Below, one piece after another: positions 36,982 through 44,927 of a stretch of DNA of 64,000 bases (positions are counted from its first letter, which is position 1; each line of letters opens with the position of its first letter). The position numbers and the translations under genes were made by a program. The notes beneath the pieces were generated by a model, which ran no database searches, was not told the origin of the DNA, and saw only the letters and a program-made list of their open reading frames with translations. Source of the stretch: Methylophilus sp. 42 (GTDB lineage Bacteria; Pseudomonadota; Gammaproteobacteria; Burkholderiales; Methylophilaceae); the NCBI RefSeq assembly GCF_000384155.1, contig NZ_KB913031.1, forward strand, positions 992,001 to 1,056,000, given 5' to 3'.

Positions 36982-37854
36982 ATGTCAGAAATCCTTGAAC
37001 CCGTTTTAAGTTTAATGCAGACGCAACCCCATTTTTTACAAGCCGTGTGCCTGCTGATTGGCTTGCTGGTGGGGAGTTTCCTCAATGTGGTGATCCATCG
37101 TTTACCGAGAATGATGGAGCGTGAGTGGCATGCCAGTTGCCTGGATTTGCAAGGGCAAACTGCACCGGAGCAGCCCAAATATAACCTTGTGACCCCGCGC
37201 TCGGCTTGCCCGCATTGCGGACACCGGATTACCGCCATTGAAAATATTCCTGTCATCAGTTACCTGTTTCTGCGTGGACGCTGCCGCGGCTGTCAAGCCT
37301 CGATTTCTGTGCGTTATCCATTGGTCGAGTTATTAACTGGTTTGCTGTCGCTGGGGGTGGCCGTACAGTATGGCTACAGCATGCTGACGGTATTTGCCCT
37401 GGTGTTTGTATTCGCGTTGGTGGCGTTGACGTTTATCGATTTTGACACCCAGTTGCTCCCCGATGATATTACGCTGCCTTTGTTGTGGCTGGGCTTGTTG
37501 CTGAATATCAAATACGGCTTTACCGACCTGACTTCAGCCGTCGTCGGCGCGATGGCAGGATATTTGGTGTTATGGTCAGTCTACTGGCTATTTAAGCTTG
37601 TTACCGGCAAAGAAGGCATGGGCTATGGTGACTTTAAACTCCTGGCCGCCATTGGTGCCTGGTTTGGCTGGCAGTTATTGCCTGCCGTCATTTTACTGAG
37701 CTCGGTGGTGGGTAGTGTGATTGGCATCGGCCTGATCTTGCTTAAAGGCAAAACACGCCAAACCGCGATCCCGTTTGGCCCATTTTTAGCGCTGGGGGGT
37801 ATTGCTGCCTTGTTTTACGGGCAAGCGCTGGCTTCCTATTACCTGATACCGTAA
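36982..37854 (+). CDS. pilD: Prepilin peptidase / N-methyltransferase
   Basis: PilD cleaves the leader of type IV prepilins and type II pseudopilins and methylates the new N-terminus. The 290-residue polytopic inner-membrane protein has the N-terminal SFLNVVIHRLP motif, two CxxC pairs (C76/C79 and C101/C104) for zinc, and the catalytic aspartates in FIDFDTQLLPD and GMGYGDFKLLAA. ATG 36982 gives the normal length. coaE, zapD and yacG follow closely, the conserved order. pilB and pilC do not lie upstream here. Confidence 0.96.
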   Translation: MSEILEPVLSLMQTQPHFLQAVCLLIGLLVGSFLNVVIHRLPRMMEREWHASCLDLQGQTAPEQPKYNLVTPRSACPHCGHRITAIENIPVISYLFLRGRCRGCQASISVRYPLVELLTGLLSLGVAVQYGYSMLTVFALVFVFALVALTFIDFDTQLLPDDITLPLLWLGLLLNIKYGFTDLTSAVVGAMAGYLVLWSVYWLFKLVTGKEGMGYGDFKLLAAIGAWFGWQLLPAVILLSSVVGSVIGIGLILLKGKTRQTAIPFGPFLALGGIAALFYGQALASYYLIP

Positions 37855-37865
37855 CGAGCACCATC

Positions 37866-38465
37866 ATGAGCAAAGTCGTGGCCGTGACTGGCGGCATAGG
37901 CAGTGGTAAAACCGAAGTATGCAACGCGTTTATGGCATTAGGCGTGCCCGTCGTCGATTTAGACCATATCGCCCGTGATATGAGCGCGCCTGGCAGCCCG
38001 GCCATGCAGGCGGTACGCGCGCAGTTTGGTGATGCCATGTTTAATGCTGATGGCCAGCTGGATAGGGCAAAATTACGCGAATTGGTCTTTGCTGAGCCAG
38101 ATGCGCTGGATCAACTCAATCAAATTATGCATCCGGCCATTCGTTTGGAAGCTATCCGGCAGATAGCACAATATGCCGATGCTTACGTGGTGCTGGCGAT
38201 TCCGTTGCTGGTAGAAAGCCGTGATGACTGGCGCATGATTGATCACGTGCTGGTCGTCGATTGCGATGAGCAGACGCAACTCGCGCGTGTGATACAGCGC
38301 AGCCAGCTATCAGAAGGCATGGCACAGGCCATGATCGCTGCGCAAAGCAGCCGCGAGGAGCGTTTAGCCATTGCAGATTCGGTGATCGAAAACGATCAAA
38401 CACTGGCTAAATTGCAGGAAAAAGTGCTAGAGTTTCATAAAAATTTCTCTAAGACTTGCCAGTGA
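37866..38465 (+). CDS. coaE: Dephospho-CoA kinase
   Basis: CoaE adds the 3' phosphate to dephospho-CoA, the final step of coenzyme A synthesis. The 199-residue protein has the P-loop VTGGIGSGKTEVCN, the DLDHIARD segment and VVLAIPLLVES and DHVLVVDCDEQTQLARVIQR (lid and substrate regions). It follows pilD by eleven bases and precedes zapD. Confidence 0.97.
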   Translation: MSKVVAVTGGIGSGKTEVCNAFMALGVPVVDLDHIARDMSAPGSPAMQAVRAQFGDAMFNADGQLDRAKLRELVFAEPDALDQLNQIMHPAIRLEAIRQIAQYADAYVVLAIPLLVESRDDWRMIDHVLVVDCDEQTQLARVIQRSQLSEGMAQAMIAAQSSREERLAIADSVIENDQTLAKLQEKVLEFHKNFSKTCQ

Positions 38466-38534
38466 GTGAAAAGGGTTTCATAATCAGGCTTTTATTGCAT
38501 ACTTTTCAAGTATCAGCTGACAGAAAAGGCTGCC

Positions 38535-39308
38535 GTGTCGAGCTACGAGTTTCCATTTAACGAGCGCATCAGAACTTATCTCCGCCTAGAAGATCTGTTC
38601 GTCAAGATGTTGCACCATATTGAGATTGGGCATGAGATCAGTCATCATGTCGCGCTGATTTCCATGTTGCAAATCCTGGATTTGATTGATCGCGGGGATT
38701 TGAAGGTCGATCTGCTACAAGAGCTGGACAGACACAAAGTCCAGTTATCCTTTCTGCAAACCAATCCTAATATTGACCGCAATGCACTGGCGAGCACATT
38801 GTCCAGCCTGGATCGCTGTGCCACCGCTTTGCGTTCTGACCATCAGAAACTCGGCCAGTCGTTGCGTGAAAATGACTGGTTAATGAGCGTCAAACAGCGC
38901 ACCAGTATTCCTGGTGGCGTGTGCGAGTTTGATTTGCCCTCTTACCGTCATTGGCTGTACCTGGGCGTAGAGCGTCGTAAGGACGATTTTGACAACTGGC
39001 TGACCAAATTGATGCCTATGTATGAGTCGATTCGACTGATTCTGCAATTGTTGCGCGGTAGCGGCCAGGTATTGTCACTGGTGGCGCATCATGGCGCTTA
39101 CCAGCAGCAATTGTCCGGTCATAAGCCGGCACAATTGTTACGCATCGAAATCGACCACGACGAATGCTTCCCTGAAGTCAGTGCCAATAAATACGCGATC
39201 AATATCCGCTTTCAAAAGTTGGATTTCGTGCAACGCCCCAAAGGTTGCGAGCAGGACATCCCGTTTAAGATGATCGTCTGTAACTTTACCGGGGCTGGAC
39301 ACAATTGA
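38535..39308 (+). CDS. zapD: Cell division protein ZapD
   Basis: ZapD bundles FtsZ protofilaments and stabilises the division ring. The 257-residue protein begins at GTG 38535 with SSYEFPFNERIRTYLRLEDLF. RHWLYLGVERRKDDFDNWL and YAINIRFQKLDF are strongly conserved in the family (DUF1342). Its stop overlaps the TTG start of yacG (TTGA), so yacG probably depends on zapD translation. Confidence 0.95.
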   Translation: MSSYEFPFNERIRTYLRLEDLFVKMLHHIEIGHEISHHVALISMLQILDLIDRGDLKVDLLQELDRHKVQLSFLQTNPNIDRNALASTLSSLDRCATALRSDHQKLGQSLRENDWLMSVKQRTSIPGGVCEFDLPSYRHWLYLGVERRKDDFDNWLTKLMPMYESIRLILQLLRGSGQVLSLVAHHGAYQQQLSGHKPAQLLRIEIDHDECFPEVSANKYAINIRFQKLDFVQRPKGCEQDIPFKMIVCNFTGAGHN

Positions 39309-39496
39309 CACAGCCCGCCGTTAAACCCCGCAAGGTGGCTTGCCCGTCTTGTGGCGAAACTTCAGAGTACTCTACCGCTAATCCATACCGCCCATTCTGC
39401 AGTGAGCGTTGCAAACTGGTTGACCTCGGCGATTGGGCCACGGAGAAGTTTCGTATTCCTGATAGCACCCCGCCAGATTTATACGAGCCAGAATAA
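39305..39496 (+). CDS. yacG: DNA gyrase inhibitor YacG
   Basis: YacG is a small zinc protein that binds GyrB and blocks DNA binding. The 63-residue protein starts at TTG 39305, overlapping the zapD stop. Cys13, Cys16, Cys32 and Cys36 form the zinc site (CPSCG and RPFCSERCKLVDLGDW). Both the coupling and the rare start suggest a low level of synthesis. Confidence 0.94.
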   Translation: MTQPAVKPRKVACPSCGETSEYSTANPYRPFCSERCKLVDLGDWATEKFRIPDSTPPDLYEPE

Positions 39497-39517
39497 CTGG
39501 CTGCCAGGATTCTGAAT

Positions 39518-39961
39518 ATGCAAAAAACAGCCTTCTTATTCCGCCTCGTCACCAGCGTTTGCCTGATCGGCTGGCTGGGTGTTGCACATGCAGAGGTCAA
39601 ACTAAGCGATGCCTGGGTGCGTGCCTCCAATCCAGGCCAATCTGTCGGCGCCGCCTACGTTACATTATCCAGCGCGCAGGATGTCACCCTGGTCTATGCA
39701 GAAACAGAGCGTGCTGGCACGGTAGAAATGCACAGCATGACCATGCAAAACGGTGTCATGAAGATGCGTAGCATGGAAGAGTTGCCAGTACCTGCTGGCA
39801 AACCAGTTAAATTAGCGCCAGGTGGCTTGCATTTAATGCTGTTTGAATTGCCCACGCCGTTTAAAGCAGGCGAGCAAGTCAAATTCAGACTGTGCTTCAA
39901 AGACAAACAAGGCAAGATCACCGACCAGTTTGTCATCATGCCGGTAAAAGCCGCGCCCTGA
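39518..39961 (+). CDS. Periplasmic copper chaperone PCu(A)C
   Basis: A 147-residue secreted Cu(I) chaperone that supplies copper to cytochrome oxidase. It has a signal peptide (LVTSVCLIGWLGVAHA). The metal motif H-x10-M-x21-H-x-M is intact: His72, Met83, His105 and Met107. DAWVRAS and GGLHLMLFEL are family hallmarks. It lies 21 bases after yacG and may be co-transcribed, although its function is unrelated. No Sco gene is adjacent. Confidence 0.93.
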   Translation: MQKTAFLFRLVTSVCLIGWLGVAHAEVKLSDAWVRASNPGQSVGAAYVTLSSAQDVTLVYAETERAGTVEMHSMTMQNGVMKMRSMEELPVPAGKPVKLAPGGLHLMLFELPTPFKAGEQVKFRLCFKDKQGKITDQFVIMPVKAAP

Positions 39962-40000
39962 TTTAAAGGCAATCCATGAGGGGTTAAACCCCGATCAATA

Positions 40001-40231
40001 TCAGCCGTGACTTTTAGCAAAAGTCGCGAGATATAAGCTTTCTACTTCGGCCCGCGCCCATGGCGTCCGCCGCAAAAATTTCAAGCTAGACTTCACAGAA
40101 GGATCACTCTTAAAGCAGTTGATATTCACTCTCTGTGCGAGTTTGTCCCAGCCGTAATGCTCGACTAGTTGCTCAACGACATGCTCAAGCGTGAGGCCAT
40201 GCAAAGGGTTATTTGGTTGTTGTGTATTCAT
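40001..40231 (-). CDS. VF530 family DNA-binding protein (DUF2132)
   Basis: A 76-residue protein with the VF530/DUF2132 sequence: [53 protein letters not shown]. Structural work on the family suggests a helical DNA-binding fold, but its role is unknown. It lies at the edge of the AT-rich patch on its left, convergent with the copper chaperone gene. Confidence 0.9.
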   Translation of the reverse strand: MNTQQPNNPLHGLTLEHVVEQLVEHYGWDKLAQRVNINCFKSDPSVKSSLKFLRRTPWARAEVESLYLATFAKSHG

Positions 40232-40334
40232 TATTGTGGCTTGGACTCCTCATTGCTGGTGTACTAGCGAGATCTTGGATCATTTTTGTGCGGAATTTTA
40301 GATTCTTTATCTTAAGCTCAACCTATTAAAGTAA

Positions 40335-40355
40335 GAGGCGTATTTTTGGCGCCTC
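40335..40355. terminator. Weak hairpin after the 40383 gene
   Basis: GAGGCG and CGCCTC (40335-40340 and 40350-40355) pair around a nine-base loop just past the stop of the minus-strand gene. Only a short T-rich stretch follows on that strand, so termination is tentative. Confidence 0.4.
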
Positions 40356-40382
40356 CCTCCCTAAATGTTCAGTGAGATTGTT

Positions 40383-41366
40383 TTAATCGCTAACCTTTTC
40401 AAGTGTGTTAATACTAATGTGCGGCCAACGGATTAATCCAGAAGTACCATCTGTGCGGGGGAAGAAATCAAGCATTACGGTTTGTGAGTATTGCAGTCTA
40501 AGTTTTGGTTTCCCGCTCTCATCAAGGTCTGACAACTCTTGAATCCAGAACGTAGATCGCATTGATGTTGCATTAGCCTGTTTAACAATAAACGGTATGT
40601 TAGAAATTCCGCCTGTTGGAATATCTGTATCGACATCAAGAATCGTGGTTCTAGTGATTTTAACTCCAGTGTTTGCTTCTCTTAGTAAGTCGTTAGGCGT
40701 CGCAGGGTCGAAAAGACCTCTGAATTTGTTGGTACCATGAAATGCTTTGTATGGGCCAAGATATGGGTTGTTGTTAATGTCTGCTCGGACGCCTGTTGGT
40801 AGCCCGGAAATGTCGGGTATATTGGGGGGGCCATCTATGGTGGATGCGCGCCCCATTGCAAGGACAGAGTCTCCATGAGGGATCGTTGCTAGACGTGCAA
40901 TATCTAAACCACTTTCTGTCTCGTTTAGTATATGTAACCAGAGACCAGGTTCATGGTGAATTGCTGCTCCAGGGTTTCCAGCTAAGCTACTATTGGGCGC
41001 ATCATCTGCAGCTATTTGTACGATGGACTGTTCATAATCAAGCGCTACTAAGAGTTGGTCAGATTCAACAGTGCCAGAATTTGTTCTGTTAATCCCCCGG
41101 TTCGGAATGCCTTTGTCAATCAGCGAGAATCTTAGCTCCTCGTTATACTGATTCATAAGTAAACGATAGTTGAAGGGGAACTGAGAGTCACGAGGTGTCG
41201 CAAAAGGCAAGGCAATCAGATTCCATCCACGTCCAGGTAGGCTTGGAAGATTTTTCCATACTCCCGGTAATAGTGATAATGGTCCGAGAGCTGGATCACC
41301 AGAGGTAGCTGCCTTTATGGAACGCCCAACGGAAAGAATTTCTGTAATGCCTTTGCTGTTCAACAT
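40383..41366 (-). CDS. Putative heme-binding (nitrobindin-like) beta-barrel protein
   Basis: A 327-residue protein without signal peptide or membrane segments. The pattern PLSLLPGVW near residues 29-36, GWNLIALP, IPNRG at 87-91, HHEPGLWL at 137-144 and IPHG at 162-165 recalls proteins annotated as heme-binding or nitrobindin-like barrels. I recognise this only by memory of the motif spacing, so the function is tentative. A very strong ribosome site (AGGAGG at 41371-41376) precedes ATG 41366. Base and codon use are AT-richer than in neighbours. It is likely acquired. Confidence 0.65.
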   Translation of the reverse strand: MLNSKGITEILSVGRSIKAATSGDPALGPLSLLPGVWKNLPSLPGRGWNLIALPFATPRDSQFPFNYRLLMNQYNEELRFSLIDKGIPNRGINRTNSGTVESDQLLVALDYEQSIVQIAADDAPNSSLAGNPGAAIHHEPGLWLHILNETESGLDIARLATIPHGDSVLAMGRASTIDGPPNIPDISGLPTGVRADINNNPYLGPYKAFHGTNKFRGLFDPATPNDLLREANTGVKITRTTILDVDTDIPTGGISNIPFIVKQANATSMRSTFWIQELSDLDESGKPKLRLQYSQTVMLDFFPRTDGTSGLIRWPHISINTLEKVSD

Positions 41367-41499
41367 GCCTTCCTCCTATCTGGATAGTGTCGACTAACAA
41401 TAATCGGTCAGATGTCGACGTTCTGGCCGTTTAAATTTAAGGTCTTTTAGAAGATCTAGCATCTAACATAGTGAGTACGCTTGATGGATGAGGTGGTGG

Positions 41500-42033
41500 C
41501 TATAAATCACTGGGAGTGAAGAATATATTGGGACCACCGCAATTGACAAAATAAGTATTTGGTTTGCTGGCACTTTTATCAGCATATTGAATAATTGCGC
41601 ACTGTCCTGAATTTAGGATTTTCGTAGCGCCTTTATTAAGTATTTTAATATCGTTTTCGTTGAGGCCGTTTTCGCCAACTTTAGGTATGGCGTCTTTTAA
41701 TATGCGAGGGTCTGATTTAATTGTCGGTTGAGCAAGGTCGGATGGCAGCTTGGGTGAAAGTCCACTAATTAGAACCCAACGAGCAACTTGTCCTTTTTCA
41801 CCTGCGACTTCACCATCATAGTATCTGGAAACTCTTCCCCAGCCTCCCTTAACCTCCAGCACATCAACTTTCTGCTGGCGATATATTTTGTTTGTAACTT
41901 TTCCTTTTGAGTTTGGCGCCAATCGCTCTTCAAGTACTGTTTCTTTTACATAGTAAGAGCCTGTTTTGAAGTTACCGGAAAGTACAGGATTTGAGAAGGA
42001 GATTATGAGTAGCAAGATTGAAATTTTTTTCAT
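41500..42033 (-). CDS. Secreted SH3-like domain protein of unknown function
   Basis: A 177-residue protein with a signal peptide (MKKISILLLIISFSNPVLSG). The first half (residues 25-90) reads like a bacterial SH3 domain: a YYVKETVLEERLAPNSKGKV start, KVDVLEVKGGWGRVSRY and VARWVLISGL. The second half contains LKDAIPKVGENGLNENDIKIL and ends with CAIIQYADKSASKPNTYFVNCGG, with two cysteines that could pair. Codon use is AT-rich, like the neighbouring 40383 gene. TTGGAAT provides a weak ribosome site. The function is unknown. Confidence 0.7.
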   Translation of the reverse strand: MKKISILLLIISFSNPVLSGNFKTGSYYVKETVLEERLAPNSKGKVTNKIYRQQKVDVLEVKGGWGRVSRYYDGEVAGEKGQVARWVLISGLSPKLPSDLAQPTIKSDPRILKDAIPKVGENGLNENDIKILNKGATKILNSGQCAIIQYADKSASKPNTYFVNCGGPNIFFTPSDL

Positions 42034-42276
42034 TAGTAATTCCAATTTGTCTGTAGTATCTCATTAGAGGTAGAGAGCCTAATTTGTCGGTTTATTTTCC
42101 GTCAACGATGCAGTTGGGATTGAGGCTTGATTAATCACAATAAACACTTGTAGGTATTTATTAAGTTTTAGTGCATCCTAAAATACAAATATCGATGCGT
42201 CAACTCAGCTGCTTAAATTACTTTAGCAGCTAAGTGGAAAAATTCGAATTCAGTAGTGCTTATCTTCTGTTGATGT
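42034..42276. other. AT-rich gene-free spacer
   Basis: These 243 bases contain no credible open frame. An inverted repeat AGCTGCT (42207-42213) / AGCAGCT (42225-42231) with inner TAAA/TTTA bases lies downstream of the minus-strand MutT-ThiE gene and may stop its transcription. Otherwise the spacer should carry the promoter of the 41500 gene. Confidence 0.5.
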
Positions 42277-43227
42277 TTACCACAGTGCCCGCTGCATCGC
42301 GATACCACGCGCACCACAGGCTTGTGCTTGTGACAGATGTTCTGAGTGCATACCGCCCAACCCATAGACTGGGATTTCTAAACCATTCAGCATTTCACCA
42401 AACTTCTCCCAGCCTAATCCAGTGGCTTCAGGGTGGCTTTTTGTTGATAGCACGGGCGAGAGCAGGGCGAAGTCTAGTTGCAGAGCTTGTGCTTGTTGCA
42501 ATTGCTCTACATCGTGGCAAGAGGCGCCGACTAATAAATGATCCGGTTTTTTCGTGAGTGCAAGCAGGCGCTGGCTGTTTAAATGCACCCCCTGGTAGCC
42601 AAGTTGTTGGGCTTGTTCTGGGCTGCTATTTAGCAAGCATCGGCAATTGTAAGGGGCACACAGTGTCAGTACTTTTTCGCTTAGTTGAGCGAGGGCTTCG
42701 TTATCAAGTTGAGGTTCACGAATTTGCAGCAGTTGCAGGCCTTGGTCTAATTGTTGTTTTAGCGCTTGCAAGAAGGCGGGTTCGCCCATTTCTTGCACAT
42801 TGCTGATGGCGTAAACCGGTGGCAGGCTCAGGGCTTGCATAATTGGCGCATTGGCGGGTAGCACAGGGGTGACGTTGAGCTTTTGCGGATGTTGCCAGGC
42901 GAATTGCTGGCCTTCGCGTGCTTGTAACTCACCTTGCCATGCATGCACAAAAAAGAAGTGCAGGAGCACGGTTTTGGCTTCGGCATCATGGGTGGCCGGG
43001 TAGTCGTAGCGGCGTTTGATCCACGGCTGTATTTGCGTGGGGGTGATGCCGAGTTCTTCCTGGGATTCGCGGATCAATGCGTGTTCTGACGTTTCGCCAG
43101 CTTCGATTTTGCCGCCGGGAAACTCCCACCAGCCCGCCCAACCTTTGCCATTGGGGCGGCTGGCGAGTAGATATTCGCCATTGGGTTTGATCAGGATGGC
43201 AACGGCGACTTGTACGAGTTTGGTCAT
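42277..43227 (-). CDS. Fused MutT-like Nudix hydrolase and ThiE-like domain
   Basis: A 316-residue two-domain protein. Residues 1-130 are a Nudix hydrolase of MutT type with an intact box (GGKIEAGETSEHALIRESQEELGI, split here as G-x5-E-x7-REx2EExG). MutT removes 8-oxo-dGTP from the nucleotide pool. Residues 135-316 resemble thiamine-phosphate synthase/TenI (LLQIREP, GVHLNSQRL, ALLSPVLSTKSHPEATGLGW, VYGLGGM). This fusion is known in Beta- and Gammaproteobacteria. Whether the second half still makes thiamine phosphate is doubtful. Confidence 0.92.
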   Translation of the reverse strand: MTKLVQVAVAILIKPNGEYLLASRPNGKGWAGWWEFPGGKIEAGETSEHALIRESQEELGITPTQIQPWIKRRYDYPATHDAEAKTVLLHFFFVHAWQGELQAREGQQFAWQHPQKLNVTPVLPANAPIMQALSLPPVYAISNVQEMGEPAFLQALKQQLDQGLQLLQIREPQLDNEALAQLSEKVLTLCAPYNCRCLLNSSPEQAQQLGYQGVHLNSQRLLALTKKPDHLLVGASCHDVEQLQQAQALQLDFALLSPVLSTKSHPEATGLGWEKFGEMLNGLEIPVYGLGGMHSEHLSQAQACGARGIAMQRALW

Positions 43228-43299
43228 ATTGTTTTTAGATGCGTTTCAATGCGGATAAGCGCAAATGGTTTAAAGATGAATGCCTCTATGCGCAGTGTT

Positions 43300-44157
43300 T
43301 TATGCGCCTAGTTGCAGCTTGCCTGCGTAGTCTTTGGCAAACTGGTAGGCGACACGGCCACTACGGGCGCCACGCGTGTGGTAAAACTGCAGGGCGGCGT
43401 GGCGGGCGGCGTCATCCATAGTGATGCCAAAGGTTTGCAGCCAGTGCTCGGCAATGCTCAGGTATTCGTCTTGGTCAAAGCTGTAGAACGAGAGCCACAG
43501 GCCAAAGCGCTCGGCCAGCGAGGTTTTCTCGTCTATGGTGTCGTTTTGGCGGATTTCACCTTTGTCCACAATTGGCTGGTTGTCGGCCATGTATTCCGGC
43601 ATCAGGTTTTTTCGGTTGGAGGTGGCATATACCAGCAGGTTAGGCGATGCATCTTCAATCGAGCCATCGAGGATCACTTTGAGCGCTTTGTAGCCGGTGT
43701 CGTTGGCTTCAAACGTGAGGTCGTCACAAAAAATAATAAATTTTTCCGGCCGCTGGCGTATCAGTTGCGCAATTTGTGGCAGGTCATTGAGATCCTGCTT
43801 TTCAACTTCGATCAGGCGCAGGCCTTCGGCGGCATAGCTATTGAGCAGAGCTTTGACTAATGATGATTTGCCGGTGCCGCGTGCGCCTGTGAGCAACACG
43901 TGGTTGGCTGGCAAGCCTTGCAAAAACTGCCGGGTGTTACGCACAACTTCGGTTTTTTGCCGGTCAATAAATTGTATGTCTTGCAGCAATACTGCATGTG
44001 GGTGGTCCACGGCTTGTAGCTGGCCTTGTGCGCCGTGTTTGACCCAACGCCAGGCGATGGCCTGCCAGTTGATGTCGGCGGGCGGTGCGGGTAGCAGGGT
44101 TTCCAGGCGCGTGATGAGTTGTTCGGCACGCTGCAGCAAGTGTTCAAGTGAGTTCAT
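43300..44157 (-). CDS. DUF815 AAA-type ATPase
   Basis: A 285-residue ATPase of the DUF815 family. The Walker A GARGTGKSS lies at residues 91-99 and Walker B in EKFIIFCDDLTFE. LLVYATSNRKNLMPEYM and DKTSLAERFGLWLSF-like segments are the sensor and arginine-finger regions typical of the family. Function is unknown; a chaperone-like role is often presumed. ATG 44157 gives the usual start MNSLEHLLQRAEQL. It lies 72 bases upstream of the MutT-ThiE gene and may be co-transcribed. Confidence 0.9.
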   Translation of the reverse strand: MNSLEHLLQRAEQLITRLETLLPAPPADINWQAIAWRWVKHGAQGQLQAVDHPHAVLLQDIQFIDRQKTEVVRNTRQFLQGLPANHVLLTGARGTGKSSLVKALLNSYAAEGLRLIEVEKQDLNDLPQIAQLIRQRPEKFIIFCDDLTFEANDTGYKALKVILDGSIEDASPNLLVYATSNRKNLMPEYMADNQPIVDKGEIRQNDTIDEKTSLAERFGLWLSFYSFDQDEYLSIAEHWLQTFGITMDDAARHAALQFYHTRGARSGRVAYQFAKDYAGKLQLGA

Positions 44158-44318
44158 GCGGATAGCTTGATGAGAAAAGACAAACGAGCGGTTATTGTAC
44201 ACAATGCGACAGGCCCCTGTTAGTACAAGTTGGGTCGCAATTGGGACTGCCTTTAGCGCAAAATAGACTGTGTTTGTGTTACCTTGTGCGGCTTGTTTGT
44301 TAAGCTGGTGGAATGTTC

Positions 44319-44885
44319 ATGCATCAACAAAAGATCATCCTGGCGTCACGCAGTCCGCGTCGTGTGGAATTGCTGGCACAGTTGGGCGTGCAATGCGAAA
44401 TTGTGCCTGCGGATATCGACGAATCCAGTTTGCCGGGTGAGGATCCCGCGTTATATGTGCAGCGTTTAGCCAGCGCCAAGGCATTGGCCATTGCTGCCAC
44501 GCATGGCGAACAGGGCGTGCCGATTTTGGCCGCTGATACGACCGTGGCGTTAGGGCTGGATATTCTAGGCAAACCTGCCGATGCCAGCGAGGCATTGGAT
44601 ATGTTGTCGCGCCTGAGTGGCAGCGTGCATCTGGTACATACGGCGGTAGCCGTGTATCGCGCAGGGGCGGTGCGCTGTTTGCTGAACACGACCGAGGTTG
44701 AGATGATGCAGGTGCCACAAGCGGTGTTGCAGGACTATATCGCCTCGGGCGAGCCAATGGATAAGGCGGGTGCCTATGGCATACAGGGGCGCGCCGGGGC
44801 GTGGATCAAGCGCATTGATGGCAGTTATAGCGGCGTGATGGGTTTACCGCTGCATGAAACGGCGCAGTTGCTGCACGCATGGTAA
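44319..44885 (+). CDS. maf: Maf family nucleoside triphosphate pyrophosphatase
   Basis: Maf proteins hydrolyse non-canonical or modified nucleoside triphosphates such as dTTP, UTP and m5UTP. The 188-residue protein has KIILASRSPRRVELLAQLG, DIDES, LAADTTVAL, GKPADASEALDMLSRLSG and IDGSYSGVMGLPLHET. The last motif fits the YhdE (dTTP/UTP) branch rather than YceF. GGTGGA six bases before ATG 44319 supports this start over 44313. rng follows 42 bases later, the standard maf-rng pair. Confidence 0.94.
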   Translation: MHQQKIILASRSPRRVELLAQLGVQCEIVPADIDESSLPGEDPALYVQRLASAKALAIAATHGEQGVPILAADTTVALGLDILGKPADASEALDMLSRLSGSVHLVHTAVAVYRAGAVRCLLNTTEVEMMQVPQAVLQDYIASGEPMDKAGAYGIQGRAGAWIKRIDGSYSGVMGLPLHETAQLLHAW

Positions 44886-44927
44886 ACTTTGTATAAAAGA
44901 TAATGAATCGGGATCGGGTAAAGCAAT

